Source: Bacteroidota bacterium
Lineage (GTDB): Bacteria > Bacteroidota > Ignavibacteria > Ignavibacteriales > Ignavibacteriaceae
Direction: 5' to 3'
Assembly: GCA_021777835.1 (NCBI GenBank)
Contig: JAJYDC010000002.1
Span: 132,088-196,087 of the forward strand
DNA: 64,000 bases
The position numbers and the translations under genes are program-made. Numbering within the stretch: position 1 is the first letter of the stretch; every line of letters starts with the position of its first letter. A model generated the notes under the pieces. It did no database searches and was not told the origin of the DNA. It saw only the letters and a list, made by a program, of their open reading frames with translations. Below are positions 9,626 through 19,300 of the stretch, in pieces.

Positions 9626-10927
9626 ATGACAAAAAGAAATATTGTACACATATTGTTAGTTGTCCTTACTTTATTTTCCGGAATTTCATGCAGTAGAAGA
9701 AATGACAGAAATCCTAACAATTTAATCTATTGGTCAAGCAACAACACGCAGGAAATTCAATTTGCAAAGTATGTAGTTGATCAATGGAACGAAAAAAATC
9801 CAAATGAGAGAATATCATTTCAGCCAGTACCTGAGGGTCAATCAAGCGAAGAAATAATTTTAGCTGCAGTTGTAGGAAAAACCACTCCTGATATATATTC
9901 AAATATGTGGGAAGGAAACGTAGAGGATTATGCTCGTGCCGGAGTATTGGTAGCGTTAGATACGCTTAAAGGGTTTAAGGATTACATATCTCAGAGATGT
10001 GATAGTGCAGTAATTAAAGAAGTGACAAGTTCGGACGGGCACATCTACCAAATACCCTGGAAGATCAATCCAATAATGATGATTTATAATAAGAAGATAA
10101 TGGAGGGTTTAGGTTTATCAGATGCGCCAAAGGACTATAGCGATTACTTTAGTGCTGCAAAGAAATTTAGAGACGAGAATATAGACAAGAATGGGTATGT
10201 AAAAAAATGGTTCGGCTATTGTGAAGTACAAGTTACCTGGTGGCAACGTTTTTTTGATTTTTATCCATTATACCTAGCAGCTTCGGGAGGAGCACCTTTA
10301 ATTAAAGATGACACTGCTGCATTTAATAACAAATATGCAATAGAAGTTTTTACTTTTTTGCACAAGCTATATAAGGATAATTATTTTACAAAAGAACAAC
10401 TTTCAGTTCAGCAGGATGTTTTTTTAGCAAGCATTATTGCTTCAAGATTTACCGGGCCCTGGGAAATAGCTCATTCTGAAAAATTCAAACCTAAGGGCTT
10501 TACCTATGGTTTTTCTGCCATGCCTGTTCCGGATAATCATACCGGACCGGTATACACCTATTGCGATCCTAAGAATATTGTGATATTCAAAACTTGTCCT
10601 AACCCAGAACTTGCCTGGCGGTTTATAAAATATATGACAGACAAAGAAAATGATTTGAAATTGTTAGAGTATACCAACCAGCTCCCAAGAAGAAAAATGC
10701 TTGACGAGGATACTTTCTTTACAAATTATTTTAAAGATAATCCTAAGATGCTGAAGTTTGCAAAACAGTCTAGATATGTTCGAGGAACTGACCCGTATCC
10801 CCATCTAACGGAAGTGTTTGATATAATATCGCAAGAATATGAAGAGAGTGTTGTATACGGAAGAAAAACACCGGCTGAAGCTATAAGAGATGCTGCTAAA
10901 GCTGTGAATCTTCTTTATCTGAAATAG
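9626..10927 (+). CDS. Sugar ABC transporter substrate-binding lipoprotein (SBP family 1)
   Basis: 433 residues. The signal peptide ends in a lipobox (SGISC, Cys22), so it is a lipoprotein facing the periplasm. The mature part starts with the family-1 solute-binding pattern (NLIYWSSNNTQEIQFAKYVVDQWNEKNP) and contains TTPDIYSNMWEGNVEDYARAGVLVALD, typical of oligosaccharide binders of the MalE/UgpB class. Two permeases follow immediately (8 and 7 bases apart), and a matching ATPase lies at the end of the run (24704-25810). Ligand inferred from the neighbours: mannose-containing oligosaccharides. Confidence 0.93.
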   Translation: MTKRNIVHILLVVLTLFSGISCSRRNDRNPNNLIYWSSNNTQEIQFAKYVVDQWNEKNPNERISFQPVPEGQSSEEIILAAVVGKTTPDIYSNMWEGNVEDYARAGVLVALDTLKGFKDYISQRCDSAVIKEVTSSDGHIYQIPWKINPIMMIYNKKIMEGLGLSDAPKDYSDYFSAAKKFRDENIDKNGYVKKWFGYCEVQVTWWQRFFDFYPLYLAASGGAPLIKDDTAAFNNKYAIEVFTFLHKLYKDNYFTKEQLSVQQDVFLASIIASRFTGPWEIAHSEKFKPKGFTYGFSAMPVPDNHTGPVYTYCDPKNIVIFKTCPNPELAWRFIKYMTDKENDLKLLEYTNQLPRRKMLDEDTFFTNYFKDNPKMLKFAKQSRYVRGTDPYPHLTEVFDIISQEYEESVVYGRKTPAEAIRDAAKAVNLLYLK

Positions 10928-10935
10928 AGATAATT

Positions 10936-11790
10936 ATGACAAAGAAAAAATTAGTTCCATATTTATTAGTGTCACCCTATTTGATATATTTTTTGGTATT
11001 TATTGCCTTTCCTGTAATCTTTTCAATTGTTCTTACTTTTAATTCTTGGAATATAATTTCGCCTATGAAGTATAATGGGCTAAATAATTATATAAGGTTA
11101 TTCCACGATCAATTTTTTCTACAATCATTAGTCAACACATTAATATTTTTAGTAATTCACATACCGCTTCAGATTATAGTAGCAATGCTTCTGGCTCTTG
11201 CCTTAAATCAGAAGGTTAAGTTTTTAGGTTTTTTCAGGGCAGCATTTTTTCTCCCGGTAATTGTATCAGGCGTAGTAGTTACAATTATTTGGCAGCAGCT
11301 TTATGGATTTGATACAGGGCTATTCAATAGAATACTTACAACAATAGGGCTTGGAAGAGTTGGCTGGTTAATAGATCCGGCTTGGGCGATGCCTTCGATA
11401 GCAATAATGGCGACATGGAAAAATGTAGGTTTATATGTTATATTATTTCTAGTAGGGCTTCAAACAGTTCCAAATCATTATTACGAAGCTGCAGATCTTG
11501 AAGGAGCTAATAAATTCCAGAAATTCTTCAAAATAACGCTACCGATGATCAACCCAACTATTTTCATGGTAGTAATTCTATCAACCATAGGCGGTTTTTC
11601 ATTATTTATTGAGCCTTATATAATGACCGGCGGTGGACCTTTAAATAGTACTCTATCTGCAGTCCTTTATATATATAAGCAAGGTTTTTTCTTTTATAAC
11701 ATGGGTTATTCAGCAACTCTCGGATTGTTTTTTGCATTGTTGATATTATCTGTTATCATGATTCAGAAGAAGTTTATAGAAAAGGAATGA
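10936..11790 (+). CDS. ABC sugar permease, MalF/UgpA type
   Basis: 284 residues with six predicted membrane helices, starting right after a short cytosolic MTKKKL leader. The cytoplasmic EAA loop that docks on the ATPase is visible (YYEAADLEGANKFQKFFKITLP, about 176-197). Length and helix layout match short MalF-like carbohydrate permeases (CUT1 family). It would form a heterodimer with the next permease. It is translated 8 bases after the binding-protein stop. Confidence 0.94.
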   Translation: MTKKKLVPYLLVSPYLIYFLVFIAFPVIFSIVLTFNSWNIISPMKYNGLNNYIRLFHDQFFLQSLVNTLIFLVIHIPLQIIVAMLLALALNQKVKFLGFFRAAFFLPVIVSGVVVTIIWQQLYGFDTGLFNRILTTIGLGRVGWLIDPAWAMPSIAIMATWKNVGLYVILFLVGLQTVPNHYYEAADLEGANKFQKFFKITLPMINPTIFMVVILSTIGGFSLFIEPYIMTGGGPLNSTLSAVLYIYKQGFFFYNMGYSATLGLFFALLILSVIMIQKKFIEKE

Positions 11791-11797
11791 ATATATT

Positions 11798-12607
11798 ATG
11801 AAGAAAGTACTTTTTTATATATTCCTATCCTTAGCAGCTGTTGCATTCCTCTATCCATTTCTTTGGATGATTATAGCTTCGTTATCTCCTGAAAATCAAA
11901 TTGGAAATTTAACATTTATCCCAACTTCGCTTTCGTTTGAGAGTTATACGGAAATGCTCAGTAAGATTCCGATTGCCAGAGCATTATTCAACAGTACATT
12001 TGTAGCATTATGTATAACCTTTGGAGTCCTTGTATTCGGGTCTATGGTAGGATATGCTTTAGCAAGATTAGAATTTAAGGGACGGAATCTTATATTCTTC
12101 ATTATAATATTTACAATGACACTTCCGTTTCAGATCACATTAATACCTCAATATATTCTAATGGTTAAGTTCCAGTGGGTTGATACGTATTGGGCTTTAA
12201 TCGTACCGTATTTGATGAATTCACTGGCAATTATAATGTTCCGCCAATATTTTAAAACATTACCTCAAGATATAATTGATGCTGCACGTATTGATGGATG
12301 CGGAGATTTTGAAATAATATTCAGAATACTTTGGCCCAATTCGATACCCGCATTAGTAACTATAGGTATAATCACATTTATGGCTTCATGGAATGAGGTA
12401 CTTTGGCCATTAATAGTGATTCGTAATGAACATTTAATGACTTTGCCGCAACTTGTCACATTATTTGCCGTCGGCGGTGCAGCGGAAACTCAGCTTGGAG
12501 TAAAACTGGCGGCTGCAACATTGCTTGCACTACCGATTGTATTGGCATATTTATTCTTCCAGAAATATTTTATTCAGAGTATGGCTTCAACAGGTATAAA
12601 AGAATAA
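11798..12607 (+). CDS. ABC sugar permease, MalG/UgpE type
   Basis: 269 residues, six membrane helices, with the EAA loop DAARIDGCGDFEIIFRILWP (about 161-180). It ends in a FFQKYFIQSMASTGIKE tail characteristic of MalG-type partners (the family usually ends with GLTAGAVKG or similar). It starts 7 bases after the first permease, with an AAGGAATG ribosome site inside that gene's end. Together with the lipoprotein and the distant MalK-type ATPase it completes a CUT1 oligosaccharide importer. Confidence 0.94.
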   Translation: MKKVLFYIFLSLAAVAFLYPFLWMIIASLSPENQIGNLTFIPTSLSFESYTEMLSKIPIARALFNSTFVALCITFGVLVFGSMVGYALARLEFKGRNLIFFIIIFTMTLPFQITLIPQYILMVKFQWVDTYWALIVPYLMNSLAIIMFRQYFKTLPQDIIDAARIDGCGDFEIIFRILWPNSIPALVTIGIITFMASWNEVLWPLIVIRNEHLMTLPQLVTLFAVGGAAETQLGVKLAAATLLALPIVLAYLFFQKYFIQSMASTGIKE

Positions 12608-12617
12608 GGAAAATCGC

Positions 12618-14045
12618 ATGTACGTTCAAAGAATGAAAAAGATATTTAAAGCTAATCCTAATAAAGTTGTCCTTCAATATTTAGATGTAGGCAGACCCGA
12701 TCGAATTAAGAACATTGTTGATAGGATAAATTTATTAACAAAGGGCGAAATAAGAGAAAAACTTGCCGAATATAAAAAAGATTTCGGTCCAAGACATCAA
12801 TTTTTTAATGATATCCTTTTAGAAAATTATTCAAATATTAAAAACTTCATAACAGCACCAGAAAAGTTAAGCGATGAAAAAAAGTTATTATTAGGAGCTT
12901 ATTTTTCCAAAGAATATTCAATTGAAGCAGCATCGTTATTTAACCCATCCATTGTCCAGCACCCTGATCAAAGCTTATTGAAAACCGGATTACTTCGATT
13001 CATATTAAGCCTGCGTGCAACGGGGGAAGGGCACATATCCTCTATTGAATTTAGGTCAGGAGTTATAGACGAAAATAACGAAGTGCATTTTGATTCTGAG
13101 TCAAGGTTCTCAACATTACCGAAAAAGGATACAAACAGGAAATTTAGCAAGAAGTTTCTAATTGATAATATGCAAAGTGTTAAAGAAGATTTTATTAGCA
13201 AATTCCCTGAATCTTTTACCATTTCCGAAGCAGAAAATGTATGTGAAAGTTTAAACGGAAATGAAGCTTCAAAGTATTCCTTAGAAGTTCAAGAAGTTCG
13301 TGACCTATTAGATTCGAATTATCAGATAGAATTCCCAGAGACAACGCAAATATCAGAGCGGGTAATTTTCCCCAGTTCAAAAAGTGAATCACATGGAATG
13401 GAAGATGTCCGGTTTGTAAGATTTACGGAAGATGATAATAGCATAAAGTACTTTGGCACTTACACAGCATATAATGGAAACTCTTTTCGTACACAATTAA
13501 TAGAGACACTAGATTTCAAGGAATTCAAAATTCATACACTTAAAGGTAAAGGAATTCAGGATAAAGGAATGGCGATATTCCCACGAAAAGTCAAAGGGAA
13601 ATACGTAATTACCTCGCGTCAGGGCGGAGAGAATTTATATATAATGTATTCGGATGACCTTTATAACTGGGAAAAATTTGAACTGCTTAAAACACCTGAA
13701 GAACCCTGGCAGTATATTCAAATAGGCAACTGCGGTTCTCCTATTGAAACAGAAAAGGGTTGGCTATTAATAACTCATGCAGTAGGTGCCTTTAGGCGAT
13801 ATACTATGGGGGCAATTCTGTTGGATTTGGATAATCCATCTAAAATATTAGGCAGTCTTAAAAAGCCGCTTTTAGAGCCGAATGAAGAAGAAAGAGAAGG
13901 TTACGTACCAAACGTTCTATATTCCTGCGGATCTCTAGTCCATAACGGAGATTTGATTATTCCTTATGCGATGTCTGATTCAGCAACCGGATTTGCAAGA
14001 GTAGATTTAACTAAATTATTGAATGAAATAACAAATGAGAATTAA
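12618..14045 (+). CDS. GH130-family mannoside phosphorylase/hydrolase, long form with N-terminal helical domain
   Basis: 475 residues, no signal peptide, so cytosolic. The C-terminal ~240 residues form a GH130 five-bladed propeller: GMEDVRF (260-266) holds the catalytic-Asp region, GNCGSPIETEKGWLLITHAV (370-389) matches the GxPPxxTxxGWLxxYHGV phosphate/substrate loop with His387, and AMSDSATGFARVDL replaces the usual AADT-type motif. Residues 1-240 are a mostly helical extension with a GEGHISSIEFRSG segment (137-148) that may cap the active site. The usual EDPR is EDVR here. GH130 enzymes phosphorolyse or hydrolyse beta-mannosides; Thermoanaerobacter X-514 also has two neighbouring GH130 genes acting on beta-1,2-mannooligosaccharides, which makes that linkage one option. 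Confidence 0.85.
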   Translation: MYVQRMKKIFKANPNKVVLQYLDVGRPDRIKNIVDRINLLTKGEIREKLAEYKKDFGPRHQFFNDILLENYSNIKNFITAPEKLSDEKKLLLGAYFSKEYSIEAASLFNPSIVQHPDQSLLKTGLLRFILSLRATGEGHISSIEFRSGVIDENNEVHFDSESRFSTLPKKDTNRKFSKKFLIDNMQSVKEDFISKFPESFTISEAENVCESLNGNEASKYSLEVQEVRDLLDSNYQIEFPETTQISERVIFPSSKSESHGMEDVRFVRFTEDDNSIKYFGTYTAYNGNSFRTQLIETLDFKEFKIHTLKGKGIQDKGMAIFPRKVKGKYVITSRQGGENLYIMYSDDLYNWEKFELLKTPEEPWQYIQIGNCGSPIETEKGWLLITHAVGAFRRYTMGAILLDLDNPSKILGSLKKPLLEPNEEEREGYVPNVLYSCGSLVHNGDLIIPYAMSDSATGFARVDLTKLLNEITNEN

Positions 14046-14083
14046 AATGTTTAATTGTATAAACCAAAAATGGCGGGTAAAAT

Positions 14084-14986
14084 ATGAAAATTATTAGGTA
14101 CAAAGAAAATCCAATATTGACTGTGAAAGATGTTCCATTTAGAGTTAATAGCATATTTAATCCAGGCGCAATAAAGTATAAGGATGAGTATTTGCTCCTG
14201 TGCAGAGTTGAAATGCCTAATGGGCGGTCTTCTTTTGTAGTAGCGAAGAGCAAGAACGGTTTTCAGTTTATCGTTGAAAATCAACCGAGTCTCACTCCGG
14301 AAGATCATGGTGATTCATATAAATATGTTGAGTGGGGAATAGAAGATCCAAGAATTTCACAAATTGAAGGGGACTATTATTTAACATACACCGGATATTC
14401 AAAGTATATGCCGGTTGTTATTATGTCGAAGACAAAGGATTTCAAGACATTTGAAACTTTCGGTCCAATAAGTGTTCCTTCAAACAAGGATTGTGTTTTA
14501 TTACCTGAAAAAATTAACGGGTTCTATTGGAAGATTGATAGGCCATCAGCTGAAAACCGTAGAGATATTTGGATAAGCAAAAGTCCCGATTTGATTCATT
14601 GGGGGAACAATCAAGTCTTAATAGAGCCTCAGCAAGGGACCTGGGAATCAGATAAAATTGGAATTTCAACTCCGTTTGTAAAAACTAAAGAAGGCTGGCT
14701 TGCGCTATACCACGGCGTTAGAGGTTTTGGAATTTCTTCAATGTACAAGCTAGGAGCTATTCTACTAGATCTTGAAAAACCATGGCTTGTAAAAGGGAAA
14801 ACTTCTGAGCCAATTTTAGCGCCCGAATTTGATTATGAAAGAGTCGGTGATGTAAATAATGTAGTATTCTCAAACGGGTGGGTAGTTGAGAAAGACGGCT
14901 CAGTAAAGATCTATTATTCCGGAGCGGATACAAATGTTTGTATTGCTGAGACTTCAGTTAACCATTTACTATCTGTTTGTAAGTAA
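14084..14986 (+). CDS. GH130-family beta-mannoside phosphorylase/hydrolase, short form
   Basis: 300 residues, no signal peptide. Canonical GH130 motifs are all visible: N-terminal ENPIL, CRVE (40-43), WGIEDPR (84-90, with the catalytic Asp88), TYTGY, the loop DKIGISTPFVKTKEGWLALYHGV (190-212) with Lys191 and His210 at the positions that bind phosphate in phosphorylases, and the closing ADTNVCIAE motif (281-289). The retained Lys/His favour phosphorolysis to alpha-mannose 1-phosphate over hydrolysis. It lies 38 bases after the long GH130 gene; the two probably act in sequence on imported mannooligosaccharides. Linkage (beta-1,2 or beta-1,4) cannot be read from sequence alone. Confidence 0.92.
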   Translation: MKIIRYKENPILTVKDVPFRVNSIFNPGAIKYKDEYLLLCRVEMPNGRSSFVVAKSKNGFQFIVENQPSLTPEDHGDSYKYVEWGIEDPRISQIEGDYYLTYTGYSKYMPVVIMSKTKDFKTFETFGPISVPSNKDCVLLPEKINGFYWKIDRPSAENRRDIWISKSPDLIHWGNNQVLIEPQQGTWESDKIGISTPFVKTKEGWLALYHGVRGFGISSMYKLGAILLDLEKPWLVKGKTSEPILAPEFDYERVGDVNNVVFSNGWVVEKDGSVKIYYSGADTNVCIAETSVNHLLSVCK

Positions 14987-15008
14987 TCAAAATATTAATA
15001 GGCATTAT

Positions 15009-16331
15009 ATGAGAAATAAATTATTGAAAATCTCCGGGTTAAAATTTGCAACTTTATTCCTATTCCTAGCAACATCAATTATATATGCACAAAGAGATGA
15101 AACGAGATCGCTTGTTAATATTTCCCACCTTGACCATCTTTATCAGCAAATAAATGTGAATGGCAAAGAGATGGGGATAATTCATATTTATGCTAATTAT
15201 CCGGATTATAAATATACTGATGCTCCGGGTGAGGGTATTGCCTGTGTTGATGATATTGCACGTGCTGCAATTTTTTATATGAAATATTATAACACAACGC
15301 ATGACTCAGCAGTATGTAATAAAATAAAAATGCTTACTAATTTTTTGCTTTATATGCAGGCGGATAACGGGTTCTTTAATAATTTTATTTTCAGCGATTA
15401 TTCTAAAAACACAACTTATAAGACCAGTGTTGCGGAGCCAAATTGGTGGAGCTGGAGAGCTATCTGGGCACTTGCAAAGGCAGATAATTTTTTCATGAAG
15501 TACGACAAATCTTTTGTCCCTGTTATTTCGCCACAACTAGAAAGAGCTGTCAAAGTAACAAAGAAATGGCTTATTAAAAATGAATCCGATTCAACTCAGA
15601 ACTTTAGTGGCTTTAGATTGCCAACATGGCTGCCTTTTGGGACTGCAGCAGATCAAGCTGCCGTAATTGTTAAAGGATTTCTATCATACTACAAAGCGAC
15701 AGATGATACCTTAGTCAGGAATGAAGCGATCCGGTTATGCAGCGGAATAGAAGGGATGCAGGCAGGAGATGCTTCTTATTTACCTTACTATGCGTTCTTA
15801 AGCTGGCAGAATACGTGGCATATGTGGGGGAATAGTCAGGCTGAGGCTTTAATGGACGCGGGGATAATGTTGAATAATCATGAATATATAAAAAAGGCGC
15901 AAAAAGAAATTTGGGATTTTTATCCTTATTTGATCAAGGCTAATTATATGAGCAGTTTTACTATTGAGCATGTAAAAGATACCGTTGTATACAAGGACAG
16001 CGCAAAGTTTGGTCAGATTGCTTATGGTATTAGCCCGATGGTATTGGCTAGCTGCAAGTCATACGATGCTACAAAGGATGTCGCATCAGCCACAGTAGCG
16101 GGTCTTTTAGGCTGTTGGTTTTTTGGAAAAAATCCTGCCGGCAAACCAATGTATAACATCAACACAGGTGTTTGCTTTGACGGTATAAATAATGAAAACG
16201 AAATAAATAATAATAGCGGTGCTGAGTCAACAATTGAAGCGCTCTTTACAATGCTTGCGATTGATAAAAATCCGATTGCAAGAAAAATAGTCTGGAATTA
16301 TTACAATGAGCATGTAAATAGCAAAAAATAA
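15009..16331 (+). CDS. Exported alpha/alpha-toroid protein, candidate glycosidase or lyase
   Basis: The start is placed at ATG 15009, which begins a good signal peptide (about residues 1-27, ending SIIYAQ); an in-frame TTG at 14934 would overlap the GH130 gene and is unlikely. The 440-residue product is rich in regularly spaced helices with aromatic corners: GIACVDDIARAAIFYMKYY, EPNWWSWRAIWALAKA, LSWQNTWHMWGNSQAEALMDAG, AYGISPMVLASCKS, GLLGCWFFGKNPAGKPMYN. This is the pattern of six-hairpin ((alpha/alpha)6) glycosidases and polysaccharide lyases; the last phrase resembles GH9-like 'GxNP' endings. I cannot assign a CAZy family. It sits between GH130 and a large T9SS enzyme candidate, so a periplasmic or surface role on the same glycan is inferred. 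Confidence 0.8.
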   Translation: MRNKLLKISGLKFATLFLFLATSIIYAQRDETRSLVNISHLDHLYQQINVNGKEMGIIHIYANYPDYKYTDAPGEGIACVDDIARAAIFYMKYYNTTHDSAVCNKIKMLTNFLLYMQADNGFFNNFIFSDYSKNTTYKTSVAEPNWWSWRAIWALAKADNFFMKYDKSFVPVISPQLERAVKVTKKWLIKNESDSTQNFSGFRLPTWLPFGTAADQAAVIVKGFLSYYKATDDTLVRNEAIRLCSGIEGMQAGDASYLPYYAFLSWQNTWHMWGNSQAEALMDAGIMLNNHEYIKKAQKEIWDFYPYLIKANYMSSFTIEHVKDTVVYKDSAKFGQIAYGISPMVLASCKSYDATKDVASATVAGLLGCWFFGKNPAGKPMYNINTGVCFDGINNENEINNNSGAESTIEALFTMLAIDKNPIARKIVWNYYNEHVNSKK

Positions 16332-16370
16332 GTAAACTTTTTAATTGGGGGAAAAATTTATTAGATCTTT

Positions 16371-19300
16371 ATGAAAAACCAATTAAAATATCGTCTAGTT
16401 AGAATCATCTTTTTAAGCATAATAATTTTTTTAATTATGAATAGAAATGAATTTCCCCAACAAATAAACATCACGCAGATTGATAGTATGCCCAATTTGC
16501 CCACTCCATATTTAATGCGCGATTGGAAAAAAGTAGCGCAAGGTTATGATTCTTTAGTTTTTAATTTGAATACCAGTGGACAATATCTACCGTTAGTTTG
16601 GACAGATAATAATGCCACAAATTATACAGGCCCAAGATTCGGACTTCATACAGTAGTAGGAACTACAGCGCCAACATCTGCTGAAGCAATAAATTGTATT
16701 CCTGCATTAGTCGGAGCATCTCTAGTTGGAATTGACAAATCAAATCAAAATGGCTATAACTGGGTTGAAATGGCTCAGGAATGGTTTAATAAAACCAATG
16801 GGCAAAATGTTTATAAAAATCAGCCTAACGATTTGACTAATGATGACTGGTGGTACGAAACAATGCCCAATGTCTTTTTCTACCAGCTTTATTCTTTGTA
16901 CCCAAATGTTGGAGACTTTCATAATCAGTTTATAAGTGTAGCCGACCAATGGTTAAAAGCTGTTTATGCAATGGGCGGCAGTACAACGCCCTGGCAAATT
17001 CCCAATATGGACCATCGAGGCTGGGATTTTCCGACTATGACACCTACAGATGCAACTCCCCATGAACCTGAGGCAGCAGGAGCAATAGCGTGGCTGCTTT
17101 ATAATGCATACGTGAAAACCGGCAATGAAAAATACCGTGCTGGTGCTGAGCTTTCAATGGAATTTCTGAATAATTGGAACAGTAATCCTGCTTATGAAAT
17201 TCAATTACCTTACGGTGTATACACAGCAGCAAGAATGAATGCAGAATTAGGAACTAACTATGATATTGTTAAACTGGTTAATTGGTGTTTCAATATAACG
17301 CAACTAAGAGACTGGGGAGTAATGTCAAATGCCAGCTACGCAAATTATGCTAATTGGGGCGGCTTGGATTGTGATGGGTTAGTTGGCGAAATAAATTATA
17401 GTAATAATTATGCATTTGTAATGAATGGATTTGAACAAGTTGGTGCTTTAGTTCCGATGGTTAGATATGACCCAAGATTTGCAATAGCCATTGGCAAATG
17501 GGTATTGAATGTTGCAAATGCTTCGCGCCTTTTTTATCCCAAATATTTACCTGCAGCCAATCAGGATGCAGCAAGCAAAAGTTGGGCTGATCAATATGAT
17601 CCTAATTCTTATATCGCTCATGAAGCAATGCATCAGTATTCACCCAATTCAAATTCTATATCGCCTTTTGCTACAGGCGATGCTGAAAGCGGCGGGTGGG
17701 GATTGACGAATCTTTCTCTTTATAGTTCATCACATGTTGGGATTTTAGGAGGTATAATAGACACTACAAATGTAGAAGGTATTTTACAGCTTAATCTTTT
17801 GAAAACGGATTATTTCCATGATACTGCTTATCCAACTTATCTTTATTATAACCCTTATCCTATTAATAAGCCGGTTACAATAAATGTCGGGAGTAGTTCA
17901 GTTGACATATATGACCTAGTATCGAAGACTTTTATAGTAAAGGGAGTGACAGGTTCGACAAATATTACAATACCGGCAAATTCTGCAGTGATTGCTGTTC
18001 TTGCACCTGCCGGGGGAGCACAAACTTATAATCTTAAGAAATTTTTAATAAACGGAGTTGTTGTTGACTACCAGTCAAACAATTCAGTTGCTAATTATCC
18101 TCCGCGAATAAAATCATTAGCGCCATTACCGGCAACAATATTAATTTCAGATACTGTTAAAATGTATTGCACTGCAGTGGACCCTGATAACGATTCTATG
18201 TTGTATACATGGAAAACATCATTAGGCTCAATAATAGGAACAGGGAATCAGGTAAGCTGGGTTGCACCAGATTCTGCAGGAAATTATGTAGTATCATGTA
18301 AAGTATCAGATAGTTATGGTTTGATAGATTCAGCCAGCGATACTTTAAGTGTTGTAAAGTCAATATACCATCTGCCTGTCATTAACAGTATTACTGCTTC
18401 TCCACGTAAAATAAATATTGATTCAACATCGGTATTCAAATGCTTTGCAAGCGACAGCAGTAATTATAACTTAACTTATTCATGGTATTCTCCTAACGGA
18501 AATATTTCAGGCAGCGGTTCGTCGGTAGTGTGGACTGCGCCGCATGCAGCTGGAAATTATTATGTATACTGTACAGTAAACGATGGTCATGGGGGAATTG
18601 TTGCTGATAGTCTGGATGTTGAAGTAAGAGATTTGTCTGTTATCCAGTCGGGCAATTTAATGGCATATTATCCTCTTGACGGGAATGCCAATGATGAAAG
18701 CGGCAATAATAATAACGGAACAATTCAAGGTGCAGTATCAACAAGTGATCGATTCGGAAATCTAAATAGGGCATACTATTTTGACGGGAAAACAGAATAT
18801 ATCCTCGTGCCATCTTCTCCAAGTCTGAATTTTCAAAATGCGATTACAATAAATTTCTGGATGAAAGTTGCTACTTTTAACGGGAACGAACAATACGTTA
18901 TTTCTCAAGGAAGTTATGACAACAGATTAAAAATATCGATAATACCGGGAAACTATCTGAGATGGACTATAAAGACTAATTATACAAAAAATAATGGAAT
19001 CATTGACCTTGATTCGGAAACTAAATTAGCAGCCGGAAAGTGGTATAATGTTAATGTTATTTACAGTGGATCTGATTATGAAATTTATCTTAACGGAAAT
19101 CTTGATTCGTTCTCATCATGGTCGGGATCAATACTTCAGACAAATATCGGTATGACTTTTGGGCAAATGACTCCTACCGACAATACATATAATTTTAACG
19201 GTACTTTAGACGACATCAGAATATTTGATTATGCTCTTTCGCTACAACAGATTTCTAATTTGTATAATCTGAATACTACAGGGATTGGAACTAACTCAGA

